Below, piece by piece: positions 26,211-35,664 of a stretch of 64,000 nucleotides of DNA (positions within the stretch are counted from its first letter, which is position 1; each line of letters begins with the position of its first letter). A program made the translations under genes and the position numbers. The stretch spans positions 1 to 64,000 of the forward strand of contig CAMLLD010000029.1 in assembly GCA_946480785.1 (NCBI GenBank). The letters are read 5' to 3'. This DNA comes from an uncultured Blastocatellia bacterium (GTDB taxonomy: Bacteria; Acidobacteriota; Blastocatellia; Pyrinomonadales; Pyrinomonadaceae). The notes under the pieces are model-generated. The model saw only the letters and a program-made list of their open reading frames with translations. It ran no database searches and had not been told where the DNA came from.

Positions 26211-27707
26211 GTGGCAGAAACGTTTCAATTACCACCCACACCGATCGAACAATTCACTCTGGCGAACGGCTTACGTGTGGTCCTCAGTCCGGACCGCGCT
26301 ATTCCCGTCGTCTCCGTCGCCGTCTACTACGACGTCGGTTCACGTAACGAACGCGAAGGCCGCACCGGTTTCGCGCATCTCTTCGAGCACATGATGTTTC
26401 AGGGCTCGGAAAACGTCCCGAAAGCCGCGCATTTTCAATACATCTTCAACGCCGGCGGGACCATGAACGGGACCACTTCAACCGAGCGCACCAACTACTT
26501 CGAGACGCTGCCGTCAAACTATCTGCCGCTAGCCTTCTGGCTGGAGAGCGATCGCATGCGCTCGCTGAAAGTGACGCAGGAAAATCTCGACAACCAACGC
26601 CACGCAGTGCAGGAAGAAAAGCGGCTTCGTTATGACAACCAGCCTTACGTCAATGCGTTTCTGCGCATCAACGAGTTGATCTTCACGAACCCGGCAAACG
26701 CGCATTCGACGATCGGCTCGATGGAAGATCTCGACGCTGCGACCATCGACGACGTGCGCGAGTTTTTCCGCATCTACTACGCGCCCAACAACGCTGTGCT
26801 GACGGTAGTCGGTGACTTCAACAATGAAGAAGCGCGCGAGTTCGTCGATAAATACTTCAGCAACATTCCTTCGCAACCGTTGCCGCCGCCGGTCGACGTT
26901 TCCGAAACTGAGGGCGTCGCTATTCCCGAAGAGACTTTTCACGATCCACTCGCGCCGGCGCCCGCGTTCATGCTCGGCTGGAAGATTCCCGCGCGCCGCA
27001 CGCCTGATTTTTACGCGTTGTCGCTCGCGGGCACGCTGCTGTTTGAAGGTGACAGCTCGCGGCTTTATCAGAAGCTGGTGAAAGGCGACGAGTCGGTGGT
27101 TTCGATTGAAGGCGGCGTCGACGAACGCCGGGGGCCATCGGCGCTCTACATCTTCGCGCTGCCAAAACCCGGCCAGGACGTGAACCAAATCCGGCAACAG
27201 ATCTTTGAAGAGATCGAGCGCATCGGCGCTGATGGTCCAACTGACGCGGAGATGGAGAAGTTGCGCAATTCGCTTTGCAACGACGCCGTTCGCGGGCGGC
27301 AGTCGACGATGTATCGCGCGCAACGCATCGCGGAGTTTGCGCTTTACGATTCGGATCCGCACTTGATAGATTCCGAGTTGGACCACTACCTGAACGTTAC
27401 GGCCGCGGACATCAAACGAGCAGCGTCGCTCTATCTCAATGGTCCAAACCGCGTGGTGCTGGACATTGTTCCCGCGCCCGCCGCGGCGGAGACCGAAGAA
27501 CCGGTCAAGGCCGCTTCGCCGCAAGCTCCGGGAGATCCGCATCAACCGAGTTCGCCGGCGCCACAGATTCCTGAAACGCCCGCGTCCGAACCGGACTCGC
27601 CGGTGCACACCGATGTGGCCCAACTGAAACCGACGCCGTCTCCGGAACAACCCCAAGACCCTGCGGATGTAAAGCCGCACACTGAATCAGGACCATTGCA
27701 CCTGTAA
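26211..27707 (+). CDS. M16 family zinc metallopeptidase, catalytic subunit
   Basis: The inverted zinc motif HLFEH (H56, E59, H60) and the downstream glutamate region (NLDNQRHAVQEEKRL) identify an active M16B-type protease, related to mitochondrial processing peptidase beta and PqqL. The core spans about 10-420. The last 75 residues are a Pro/Glu-rich tail. No signal peptide is seen, so it may be cytoplasmic, or the N-terminus may be misplaced; the GTG start at 26211 has only a weak purine-rich site. It lies 2 nt before its non-catalytic partner. Confidence 0.92.
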   Translation: MAETFQLPPTPIEQFTLANGLRVVLSPDRAIPVVSVAVYYDVGSRNEREGRTGFAHLFEHMMFQGSENVPKAAHFQYIFNAGGTMNGTTSTERTNYFETLPSNYLPLAFWLESDRMRSLKVTQENLDNQRHAVQEEKRLRYDNQPYVNAFLRINELIFTNPANAHSTIGSMEDLDAATIDDVREFFRIYYAPNNAVLTVVGDFNNEEAREFVDKYFSNIPSQPLPPPVDVSETEGVAIPEETFHDPLAPAPAFMLGWKIPARRTPDFYALSLAGTLLFEGDSSRLYQKLVKGDESVVSIEGGVDERRGPSALYIFALPKPGQDVNQIRQQIFEEIERIGADGPTDAEMEKLRNSLCNDAVRGRQSTMYRAQRIAEFALYDSDPHLIDSELDHYLNVTAADIKRAASLYLNGPNRVVLDIVPAPAAAETEEPVKAASPQAPGDPHQPSSPAPQIPETPASEPDSPVHTDVAQLKPTPSPEQPQDPADVKPHTESGPLHL

Positions 27708-27709
27708 AC

Positions 27710-29401
27710 ATGAGTCAAGCAGAAATTTTTCGCAGCCAGGCGCCCGCGCCGTTGCCACCACACCCGATCACCATTCCGGCGCCGCGCGAGACCGCGCTCG
27801 CAAACGGCCTTTCGATAGTCGTGGTCGAAGATCATCGACTGCCGTTGGTTAATTATCGCCTGGCCTTTCGTGTCGGCACTGCTTTCGATCCGCCGCAGGT
27901 TCCCGGTCTCACGGATCTGCTCGCGGGTCTCCTGCCGGAAGGAACTGAATCACGCTCGAGCCGTGAGATCGCGGAAGAAGTCGCACGCATGGGCGCGAGC
28001 TTGTCGGCTGGTTCGACGTCTGACTACACGATCGTTGGGGCCTCAGCGCTCTCGAACTTCAACGAACAGATCCTCGATCTGATGGCGGAGATCGTGTTGC
28101 AGCCGTCCTTTCCGGAAAACGAAGTCGAGCTGGCGAAGCAGAACACGAAAGAGAGTTTGCGGCAACAGCGCGCGCAGCCGTCGTTTTTGGCAAGTGAGAT
28201 GGTTTCGCGCGTGATGTTCGGCGAGCATCCGTATGCCATTGTCGCGCCGACGCCGGACTCGATCGATCGCACGTCGCGCGACGAGTTTGTTAAATTTCAT
28301 CGCGCGAACTTCGTACCGAACAACGCCGTGTTCATCGTCGTCGGCGACGTGCAGCAGGAGCAAATCATTCAGAAGCTCGAGTCGTTGTTTTCGACGTGGG
28401 AACGTGGCGCAGATCTGGTGACCAACTTTCCCGCGCCGCCGGTGCGCAATAAACGCACGGCGTATCTTGTCGATCGGCGCGGTTCGGCGCAATCGAATAT
28501 CGTCATCGCCAACAGCGGCATCGTCAGGACCAGTCCGGATTATTTTCCGATGCTGCTGATGCACACGGTGCTCGGCGCGAATGCTTCGTCGCGCTTGTTT
28601 ATGAACCTGCGCGAAGAGAAGGGTTACACCTACGGCGCGTATTCGAATCTCGATGCGCGGCGCACGGCCGGAACGTTTCGCGCGACCGCGGAAGTGCGTT
28701 CGCCGGTTACGGGCGATTCGTTGAAAGAATTTTTCTACGAGTTGAATCGCATTCGCACCGAGCTCGTTTCGGAGAAAGAGATCAACGATGCGAAGTCGTA
28801 TCTCACCGGCGTGTTTCCGATTCGACTGGAAACGCAGGAAGGCCTTACCGATCAACTCGTGCAGATCAAGATGCTGAACCTGCCAGGTGATTACTTGCAG
28901 CATTATCGCGATCGCGTGCAGGCTGTGACTGTTGCGGAGATCCAGCGCGTCGCGGAGAAGTATGTTAAGCCTGATGAAGCGGCGGTGATCGTGGTCGGTG
29001 ACGGTGCGGCGGTGCTCGATCAGATCAAGCCTTACGTGCCGGACATCGAAGTCTACAGCACGACCGGCAAACGTAAATCATTGGACGCTCCGGCGACGAC
29101 GGAGATCGAAGGTTCGTGGGCGATTCAGGTGGAGACGCCGCTCGGGCAGAGTATTCCGGCAACACTGACGCTCACGCGCGAAGGCGAGAGTTACGTCGCG
29201 AAGATTCTTTCCGAGATGGGCGACGCGGATCTCGGCGTGGTTGACCTGAACGATAATTCGTTTCACACGACGGCGAATTTGGAGATGGATGGACATGCGG
29301 TTGAGGCCGAGGTGTTCGCGCGTTTCCACGGCGATCAGACTGAAGGCACGCTGAAGCTGCAGAACTCGCCGTCGCTGCCGTTCACTGGCAGCAAGGAATA
29401 A
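27710..29401 (+). CDS. M16 family peptidase-like protein, non-catalytic subunit
   Basis: The fold is M16, but at the position of the zinc motif the sequence reads LTDLLAGLLPEG, so the HxxEH residues are missing. The glycine-rich R/Y region (MNLREEKGYTYGAYS) that contacts substrate is kept. This fits the known heterodimers in which one subunit carries the zinc and the other the substrate loop. About 95 C-terminal residues (from IEGSWAIQVETP) form an additional beta-rich domain not seen in the partner. A terminator follows 100 nt downstream. Confidence 0.9.
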   Translation: MSQAEIFRSQAPAPLPPHPITIPAPRETALANGLSIVVVEDHRLPLVNYRLAFRVGTAFDPPQVPGLTDLLAGLLPEGTESRSSREIAEEVARMGASLSAGSTSDYTIVGASALSNFNEQILDLMAEIVLQPSFPENEVELAKQNTKESLRQQRAQPSFLASEMVSRVMFGEHPYAIVAPTPDSIDRTSRDEFVKFHRANFVPNNAVFIVVGDVQQEQIIQKLESLFSTWERGADLVTNFPAPPVRNKRTAYLVDRRGSAQSNIVIANSGIVRTSPDYFPMLLMHTVLGANASSRLFMNLREEKGYTYGAYSNLDARRTAGTFRATAEVRSPVTGDSLKEFFYELNRIRTELVSEKEINDAKSYLTGVFPIRLETQEGLTDQLVQIKMLNLPGDYLQHYRDRVQAVTVAEIQRVAEKYVKPDEAAVIVVGDGAAVLDQIKPYVPDIEVYSTTGKRKSLDAPATTEIEGSWAIQVETPLGQSIPATLTLTREGESYVAKILSEMGDADLGVVDLNDNSFHTTANLEMDGHAVEAEVFARFHGDQTEGTLKLQNSPSLPFTGSKE

Positions 29402-29503
29402 TGAGAAGCAACCCACTTTTGCGAGACCACATCAAAGGCCCGAGGTTAAACGGATCGCCGCAAGGATAGCGACGACCATAACACTCGGTTCCTCCTGTGA
29501 TTT

Positions 29504-29537
29504 GCGCCCGGTATGTCGGCCATACCGGGCGCTTTTT
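29504..29537 (+). terminator. Intrinsic terminator of the M16 operon
   Basis: GCGCCCGGTATG (29504-29515) pairs perfectly with CATACCGGGCGC (29521-29532) over a 5-nt loop and is followed by TTTTT. It lies between convergent genes and is the strongest terminator in the window. Confidence 0.92.
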
Positions 29538-29552
29538 ATTTCCAAACGTTTG

Positions 29553-30566
29553 TTAGTCGCGCTCGTAGCGCAGGACTATGCCCCCGCCGCCGACGACCCA
29601 GCCTATCTTCTTGTTGAAATGTAGTGAGTAAAGGTTTTGCTTCGTTGTTGATGTCTGTGGGGTCCAGGTGCGTCCCTGGTCACTGCTGCGAAGAATCGTG
29701 CCGCCGCGTCCGATGGCCCACCCTTCATCGTCGTTCAAAAACTGCACACTCAAAAGCGTCACGTTCGTGTTGGTGGCGACCGGCGACCAGGTCTCGCCGC
29801 CGTCGATCGTGCGCAGGAGCACGCCGCGTTCGCCGACTACCCAGCCGTTCTTATCGTCGCGGAAGTCGATGTGATAGAGCGTGCCGTTCACGCCCGCGTT
29901 CTGTTTTGTCCAACTCTGTCCGCCGTCGCGCGTAAAGAGGATCGTGCCGCCGTCGTCAGTATGCAGGATGACGCCGCCGTCGCCGACAATCCAGCCGCGT
30001 TTGTCACTGACGAAGTCGATGTGAATCAACTCGAGCCGGCTGGGCGCGCGCTGCCGCCGCCACGTTTCACCGCCGTCGTCCGTGTAAACCAACACGCTGT
30101 CGACGACGCGATCGCGTTTGCTGACCGAACCGACGGCCCAGCCTTTCTTCTTGCTCGAAAAGCGCAGGCTGTACAACTCAATGTCCGCGCCCTCGAAATC
30201 TTCAGGCGAAAAGATCTTTAACTTCGTCCAGCTTCCACCGTTGTCGCGCGTGACGAAGATCGAGTTGCCGGCTAGAAAGAACCCCGCCTCTTTATCGCGA
30301 AAGTAGATGTCGTTGATGGCGGCGTTGGTGCCGACTGTTTGGCGCACCCACGACTGCCCGCCGTCGTCCGTGCGGCTGAGATAACCGCCGTCGCCGCCGA
30401 CCCAGCCGCGTTTGCTGTCGATGAAGTAGACCGTGTTGAGATCGTTGCCGCCGGTGTTGACTCTGATCGGCGTCCAACCGGTCTGCGCCTTCACCGCTTC
30501 GGCGAATACGAATAGAGCGCAGACCGCCACTGAAAAAGCGAACCCTCTGGTAACTCGGCTGTGCAT
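29553..30566 (-). CDS. Secreted YCF48-like beta-propeller protein
   Basis: A signal peptide (about 1-28) is followed by six or so repeats with the pattern DDGGxTW (for example TDDGGQSW, TDDGGETW, TIDGGETW, SDQGRTW) and GWVVG. These are typical of YCF48/photosystem-II-assembly-like and sialidase-like propellers. The fourth repeat looks compressed: two DGG turns lie within about 10 residues (HTDDGGTILFTRDGGQSW), suggesting a lost half-blade. These proteins are common in non-photosynthetic bacteria, probably as extracytoplasmic scaffolds. The function here is unknown. Confidence 0.85.
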   Translation of the reverse strand: MHSRVTRGFAFSVAVCALFVFAEAVKAQTGWTPIRVNTGGNDLNTVYFIDSKRGWVGGDGGYLSRTDDGGQSWVRQTVGTNAAINDIYFRDKEAGFFLAGNSIFVTRDNGGSWTKLKIFSPEDFEGADIELYSLRFSSKKKGWAVGSVSKRDRVVDSVLVYTDDGGETWRRQRAPSRLELIHIDFVSDKRGWIVGDGGVILHTDDGGTILFTRDGGQSWTKQNAGVNGTLYHIDFRDDKNGWVVGERGVLLRTIDGGETWSPVATNTNVTLLSVQFLNDDEGWAIGRGGTILRSSDQGRTWTPQTSTTKQNLYSLHFNKKIGWVVGGGGIVLRYERD

Positions 30567-30598
30567 TTGTGGTCCTTACCTTACCACAAACACGCCGT

Positions 30599-32842
30599 TT
30601 ACGCAGATCCCGTCACGCGGTAGACGCGGCCTTCGAAAACTACCACCACGCGTTCGCCCAGCGAGAAATAACTCGCCAGTTTCGGGTGCTGCTTCAGCAG
30701 TGCGAAATAGTCGTCACTGCCAAACGTCAACGTCGTCTCCGGCAAGCGCGCTTCGGCTTTGAATTCCGAATCGGTCCACACGCCGTCGATCAGATAAAAC
30801 GTCTTGCCCTCAACGCGCCGCACGGCATCCTTGCGCGTGTCGTCACGCCGGATTGAGTCGGCTTCCTGCTGGACGCGAAGCTCTTTACTTTGCCGTACGG
30901 CAGCCGCGCCCGTATCCGCCACGCCGCTGGGCGACGCACTCGGCGCCGCATTTTTCGGCGCGTTGAGCGAACCGCCGATGAAGCCACGCTGCGGCGCAGT
31001 TCCCGGTTGCACCATGTACAAGTTGTTAACGCTACGTTGACTAATCGCCTGGTCTTCCGCAGCCAGATACGACGTGTAAGGCGTCACGATCCCATAACGC
31101 GTCCCGAGATCGACGATCTCATCGCGCAGCTCCTTCTGCTCGCCGTTTGCCCGCACCTGCTCCATCAACCAACCCACACGGCGCGTCGCCCACAAACGCG
31201 GCAGGTACTCGTTATTTTCATTCCGCAGCGGCAAACTGAGATTGTCGTACGTGTAAGTCCGCGTCGATCCATTCGCCTGTCCCGTCAACGTCAGTCGCAA
31301 CGACTCGAGACTCTCCTCGTTGCTGTAACGCCCGATCAACGTCACTTGCGAACCACGAAACAGATCGGGAATGCCGCGCGGGTAGACGAGATCCGTTTTC
31401 GCTCCGCCCATGTCGAGCTTGAGATCCGTCAACACCGGATAGTTCACCTTGGTAAAGAAGTTCGAAACCTTCACTTCGAGATCTTCTTTCGGCTCGACGT
31501 AATCCGCCGTGCCGCCGTTCTCAGCCGCGAGTTTGTCGAGCAACGCGGTATTGACGTCGTAACCGACACCAAACGTAAACAGCCGCACACCGGGCTTGCT
31601 GGCCTTGCGCACGTTGTCCACGATCCGCGAGACGTTCGTTTCACCAACCGTCGGCAAGCCATCCGTCAGAAACACGATGATCTTCGGACGCTCGCGATTC
31701 GTTTCGCGGAACTGATCCAACGAAGCAAGCAGCGACTGATTGATGTTCGTGCCGCCGACGGGCTTCAGCGCCTTCACAAATGCCTCACCGCGCTCACGAC
31801 CCTTGTCGTCAGCCGCGATGAGTCCGCTCTCCATCAGGTGTTCCTCCCCGGCGAATGAAATCACGTTGAAACGATCCTGTGGCCGCAGAATTCGCACGCC
31901 GTAAAGCAAAGCACTGCGCGCCTTCTCCATCTTCCCTTCCTCGGCCATCGAGCCCGACGTGTCGACAACGAAAACGACGTCCTTCGCCGAGTATTCCTGG
32001 TCCGCCCATTCTTCCTTCGGCGAGATCATCAGCAGGAAGTAGCCCTGTTTGCCTGGCTCGCGATGCGTCAGCAGCGTGAGGCCGAAGTCTTCTTTCGAGA
32101 TGGTGTAGAAGAGTTGAAAGTCCTGCGGTTCCTTGCCGGCGGCTGTTTCAAACGAAACGAGCGAACGGCGCTCGCCGTTGTGCTTCACGTCGATCGCGTG
32201 CGTCGGTGAATAAATGTTTCGCAGCGGATCTTTGCTTTCGACTTCCACGCGGCCGGCGACGGAACCGATCTCCGTCAACTGGCGACCGGTGCCGAGCGGA
32301 TACCGATACGAAACCGTTCCGCCTTCGGCGCGCACGACCTGCGTGTAAGTGATCTCGAGTTTCTTGTCTGAGTTCGGCGGAATGGGAAAGATGCTCGCCT
32401 GAAAGAGGTCCTTGCCGGCGTATTCCAGTAAACCCGGATCACGTTGTCGCCGCACGATCTCGTCGTAGATACGCCGTGCTTCTTCACGCGATCTCACTTC
32501 GCCGACGAGTCGCCGATCGCCTTCCCAAATCGCAAACTCCGCGATCGAAGCACTCTCGGGAATCGGGAAAAAGTAAGTGCCCTCGAGCGTGAGCGGGGTG
32601 TTGTTGCGAAAGACCTGTTCGACGTGGGTGGTCGCGACCTGCGAGCTGATCTTCGTATCGATCTTGATCGACTTGACGGGGAGGGCGCGCGGTAAGTTTC
32701 GCGGCCAATCACCGACCGGCGGCGTCGGACAGCGGCGGCACGGCCCGGGAACGATGACGCCCTGAGCGGCGGCGACGGCGGCCAAGCTTAACGAGATGGT
32801 CAACAGGACGAGCAGGCGAAACAGGCTGGTTCGGAACGGCAT
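30599..32842 (-). CDS. Secreted VIT and von Willebrand A domain protein
   Basis: The 747-aa protein has a signal peptide (about 1-27). A VIT domain (about 45-170; VEQVFRNNTPLTLEGTYFFP, REEARRIYDE) follows, and then a VWA domain (about 290-460) with MIDAS VVDTSGSM. A long C-terminal region ends in a compact module with a charged surface. This architecture resembles inter-alpha-trypsin inhibitor heavy chains and bacterial marine-type sortase proteins, but no sortase motif is seen at the C-terminus. The ATG has GGAG 8 nt upstream. Confidence 0.9.
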   Translation of the reverse strand: MPFRTSLFRLLVLLTISLSLAAVAAAQGVIVPGPCRRCPTPPVGDWPRNLPRALPVKSIKIDTKISSQVATTHVEQVFRNNTPLTLEGTYFFPIPESASIAEFAIWEGDRRLVGEVRSREEARRIYDEIVRRQRDPGLLEYAGKDLFQASIFPIPPNSDKKLEITYTQVVRAEGGTVSYRYPLGTGRQLTEIGSVAGRVEVESKDPLRNIYSPTHAIDVKHNGERRSLVSFETAAGKEPQDFQLFYTISKEDFGLTLLTHREPGKQGYFLLMISPKEEWADQEYSAKDVVFVVDTSGSMAEEGKMEKARSALLYGVRILRPQDRFNVISFAGEEHLMESGLIAADDKGRERGEAFVKALKPVGGTNINQSLLASLDQFRETNRERPKIIVFLTDGLPTVGETNVSRIVDNVRKASKPGVRLFTFGVGYDVNTALLDKLAAENGGTADYVEPKEDLEVKVSNFFTKVNYPVLTDLKLDMGGAKTDLVYPRGIPDLFRGSQVTLIGRYSNEESLESLRLTLTGQANGSTRTYTYDNLSLPLRNENNEYLPRLWATRRVGWLMEQVRANGEQKELRDEIVDLGTRYGIVTPYTSYLAAEDQAISQRSVNNLYMVQPGTAPQRGFIGGSLNAPKNAAPSASPSGVADTGAAAVRQSKELRVQQEADSIRRDDTRKDAVRRVEGKTFYLIDGVWTDSEFKAEARLPETTLTFGSDDYFALLKQHPKLASYFSLGERVVVVFEGRVYRVTGSA

Positions 32843-32920
32843 GACGGATCTCCAAAGAAGTAAGAGTAAAACCGCTGGACGGTGCTAGAACGGAGGCCTC
32901 AGCAGCTTCTTGCGCGGGTT

Positions 32921-34192
32921 TTAGTACAAGTCGCGTAGCCGTTTATTAAAAATCGTCACGCAGGTGGCGACGACAGCGACCGTCAGGCCGCCGGCGGCGA
33001 GTGTGTGTGGCGGTCCGAAGTGGTTCGAGGCCGTTCCGGCAATGATGTTTCCGATCGGCATCGTTCCGAGGAACGACAGGATAAACATGCTCATCACCCG
33101 CCCGCGCATCTGATCCGTCACCAGTTTTTGCAGCAGGGTGTTGATGGTGGACACGCAGATGACGAGCGAAAAACCGACGCCGAATAGAAACACCAGAGAC
33201 ATCGTGAGACGTGCAGAGAGCGCGAAGTTGGTGATAAAGACGCCGAATGCGATCGAGCCAAAAAGCACGAGCCAGCCTTTGCGTTTCCAGTCGCCGAGAT
33301 ACGCGACCAGGAGTGCGCCGCAGAACGCGCCCGCGCCCGCCGTGCCCATCATCACGGCCAAACCCGTTTCGCCGAGGCCGAAGATGTTGCGCGCATAGAT
33401 CGGCACGAGCGTGAAGTACGGCGCGCCGAACAGACTGTTAATAGCAGAGAGCAACAGCAGCGACGACACGCGCGGGCGATTGCGCACGTAGCGAAAACCT
33501 TCCGTCAGGTCGCGCCAAAACGCGCCGCGCGCGCGTTCTTCACGTGGCGGAGGAGTCAACCTGTACTGCGGTCGCACGACCCGCAACGAGGCGACCACCG
33601 CAACGAACGACAAACCGTTCGCGTAGAAACAACCGGCGAGACCGAATACGCTGAAAGCCACTCCGGCGAGCGCTGGTCCAACGACGCGCGCGAGTTGAAA
33701 CTGCGTCGAGTTCATCGCGATCGCGTTTGGTAGATCTTCGCGGCCGACGAGGTCGTAAGTCATCGCGAGAAACGACGGGCTCGCGAGCGCCATGCAGCAA
33801 CCGGTGACGAACGAAAAACCGAGGACCAGATAACGATTGACCGTGTGGGTAGCGACGAGGGTGGCGAGTCCTAGCGCAGCGACGCCCGCGATGACCTGCG
33901 TGATCAGCAGCAGCCGGCGGCGATCGATCAGGTCCGCGAACACACCACCGACGAGTGTGAAAATAAATCCGGGCGCGGTGGCCATAAACGCATCGAGCCC
34001 GAGCCAGAACGGCGAGTTGGTGAGCAACAGCACGAGCCAGCCCTGGGCCACCGCCTGCATCCACGTGCCGACGTTTGAAAGAAAAGCTCCGATCCAGAAG
34101 AGACGATAGTCGCGATTCGAGAGCGCGCGAAACATCTTGCCGCGACGCGTGGCGGGTTTGGGAGTAATAGCTGGAGCAAGTTCAGCAGGCAT
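32921..34192 (-). CDS. MFS transporter, EntS/MFS_3-like exporter
   Basis: The 423-aa protein has about 12 hydrophobic segments, starting RALSNRDYRLFWIGAFLSNVG. It has the loop 2-3 motif GVFADLIDRRRLLL, which matches the GxxxDRxGRR signature of the family. The overall pattern is that of the MFS_3 (enterobactin exporter EntS-like) group, which exports small molecules by proton antiport. No biosynthetic cluster is adjacent, so the substrate is unknown. Confidence 0.88.
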   Translation of the reverse strand: MPAELAPAITPKPATRRGKMFRALSNRDYRLFWIGAFLSNVGTWMQAVAQGWLVLLLTNSPFWLGLDAFMATAPGFIFTLVGGVFADLIDRRRLLLITQVIAGVAALGLATLVATHTVNRYLVLGFSFVTGCCMALASPSFLAMTYDLVGREDLPNAIAMNSTQFQLARVVGPALAGVAFSVFGLAGCFYANGLSFVAVVASLRVVRPQYRLTPPPREERARGAFWRDLTEGFRYVRNRPRVSSLLLLSAINSLFGAPYFTLVPIYARNIFGLGETGLAVMMGTAGAGAFCGALLVAYLGDWKRKGWLVLFGSIAFGVFITNFALSARLTMSLVFLFGVGFSLVICVSTINTLLQKLVTDQMRGRVMSMFILSFLGTMPIGNIIAGTASNHFGPPHTLAAGGLTVAVVATCVTIFNKRLRDLY

Positions 34193-34206
34193 TTCTATCC
34201 GCCTGG

Positions 34207-34239
34207 TCCGTTTTCATCTGTGTTTATTCGTGGCCCTTC
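34207..34239. repeat. Copy of the ATCCGTG-type dispersed repeat at the xdhC 3' end
   Basis: The segment reads TCCGTTTTCATCTGTGTTTA and then TTCGTGGCCCTTC. It shares the TGTGTTxATxCGTGG core and the GTGGCCCTTC end with the copy at 41488-41520, and is related to the one at 61519-61546. Its minus-strand reading supplies the last codons and stop of the XdhC gene (ATNKHR). Confidence 0.55.
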
Positions 34240-35047
34240 GCCAGTCGGAAAGAGAACCGCCCGCTGCGCCACGTCTCTCGGCAACGATCTCTGCCATGAT
34301 CGCGAGTGCGACTTCCTCGGGACTAACCGCGCCGATGTCGAGTCCGATCGGCGCTCTGATCTTTCGCAATTCCGCTTCGTCCGCGCCCGCTTCTCGCAGT
34401 CGATCGATCACGATCGTTGTGCGGCGCTTGCTGCCGATCAGGCCCATGTAGTCCGGCTGCGCCTGGACCACCGCGCGCATGCACTGTTCGTCTTCGCTGT
34501 GACCACGCGTGACGACAGCAACAGACACACCGCGCCCGTTCCCAATCACCTCCTGCACGGCGCTGGTCCAATCACGCGCAACGACCAGTTCGATCGCTTC
34601 CCCCGCAAATCGATCGCGCGCGAGAAAATCCGCGCGGTCGTCGATCAGCGTCGTCTGATAACCAAGTAACGCGCCGAGCTTCGCGAGTGCTGCGCCGACG
34701 TGTCCGGCGCCGCACACAACCAATCGCGGCGCGGGCTGCAAACGTTCAAATAAAAGAAAGATCTCACCAGCCGAAGAAAAATCCGTGGCGAAATCCTTGA
34801 GTGAGATCAGCTTCGTCTCGTCACGCGTTTGCAGAAACTGCAACGCGTGGGCAGCGACGCGTGCATCGAGCTCCGCATCGCCGAGGCTGCCCGTGACGTT
34901 CGCAGCCTCGTCGACCAGCAGTTTCGCACCGGCGTTTTCGCCGCGCGCGACAGTCACGACGACGCCGACGTCACCGCGTTCGAGTAGCTGCGCAATCTTC
35001 TGAGTGATTGTCACCGAAGACGGCTGCTCACTTTCCGCAGCCACCAC
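34214..35047 (-). CDS. xdhC: XdhC family protein, Rossmann-domain subunit
   Basis: XdhC/CoxI proteins help insert or sulfurate the molybdenum cofactor of xanthine dehydrogenase or CO-dehydrogenase-type enzymes. The N-terminal third resembles a degraded CoxI domain. From about residue 105 the XdhC Rossmann domain follows: LVVCGAGHVGAALAKLGALLG, the DDRADF acidic turn, VVTRGHSEDEQ and the ending IGLDIGAVSPEEVALAIMAEI. The GTG start at 35047 overlaps the Mpo1-like gene by 37 nt; a later start is possible. No molybdoenzyme gene is in the window. Confidence 0.85.
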   Translation of the reverse strand: MVAAESEQPSSVTITQKIAQLLERGDVGVVVTVARGENAGAKLLVDEAANVTGSLGDAELDARVAAHALQFLQTRDETKLISLKDFATDFSSAGEIFLLFERLQPAPRLVVCGAGHVGAALAKLGALLGYQTTLIDDRADFLARDRFAGEAIELVVARDWTSAVQEVIGNGRGVSVAVVTRGHSEDEQCMRAVVQAQPDYMGLIGSKRRTTIVIDRLREAGADEAELRKIRAPIGLDIGAVSPEEVALAIMAEIVAERRGAAGGSLSDWRRATNKHR

Positions 35048-35283
35048 ACTGGCCCAACAAATAGATAGACGGGATTTTTGAAAAACGCGGGTTGGTTACC
35101 TTCGATCGCGTGGCCGGCAAACTGGCAGATCCAGCCAAACACAAACAACGCCAGCGCCCAGCGCCAGTTGAAAAAGAAGAGCGGAACGGAAACGACGATC
35201 GCCGGGATGCCGATGGTGTGCAACAAGCGGTTCAGCGGATGCTGATGCTTCGCTTTGTAGTTCGACACGTAGTCTTCGGGCAT
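35011..35283 (-). CDS. Mpo1/DUF962-like membrane protein
   Basis: The 90-aa protein contains the conserved HPLNRLLHTIGIP motif and FAGHAIEGNQPAFFKNP. Two hydrophobic segments lie between them. These histidine-containing motifs define the DUF962/Mpo1 family; yeast Mpo1 is an iron-dependent dioxygenase that shortens 2-hydroxy fatty acids. The ATG at 35283 (MPEDYVSNYKAKHQ) is preferred to a start at 35352, which lies within the upstream gene. It lies 1 nt after the CoxI gene and overlaps the xdhC start, so all three are probably co-translated. Confidence 0.82.
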   Translation of the reverse strand: MPEDYVSNYKAKHQHPLNRLLHTIGIPAIVVSVPLFFFNWRWALALFVFGWICQFAGHAIEGNQPAFFKNPVYLFVGPVWWLRKVSSRLR

Positions 35284-35284
35284 G

Positions 35285-35620
35285 TCAGGCTTCCGGATCC
35301 AACGCCTCGATGAAGATATCCATCGTGCCGCCGCAGACCATTCCTTCTTCACTCGCTTCGTCGGCGGTGAGCGAGAAGTGATGCAGCGCGGCGGCTCCGG
35401 AGCGCATTGCGGTTTGCGCCTCGGCCCAGACTTCCGCTTCGATGCAGCCGCCGCCGACCGTCCCCGACACGTCGCCGTTTTGAAAGAAGATCATTTTTGC
35501 GCCGCGTTGTTGCGGCGTCGAGCCGCGCGTATGGGCCACGGTTGCGACCACGACGCGTTCGCCGCGCTCGCCGGCTTCATTGATCATGCGGTAAAGATCC
35601 CGCTGCGGAATCGTGGGCAT
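35285..35620 (-). CDS. XdhC/CoxI N-terminal-domain protein
   Basis: The 111-aa protein is a stand-alone CoxI domain. It has the VATVAHTRGSTPQQRGAKM motif, GDVSGTVGGGCIEAEVW and the ending EEGMVCGGTMDIFIEAL with the conserved cysteine. In most XdhC proteins this domain is fused to the Rossmann domain; here it ends before an inserted Mpo1-like gene. It is divergent from the membrane protein at 35665, with 44 nt between the starts. Confidence 0.85.
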   Translation of the reverse strand: MPTIPQRDLYRMINEAGERGERVVVATVAHTRGSTPQQRGAKMIFFQNGDVSGTVGGGCIEAEVWAEAQTAMRSGAAALHHFSLTADEASEEGMVCGGTMDIFIEALDPEA

Positions 35621-35664
35621 TTTCGCTTTGTCTTTTGCCTTTCGGTGAGATAGTTTACGTCACC

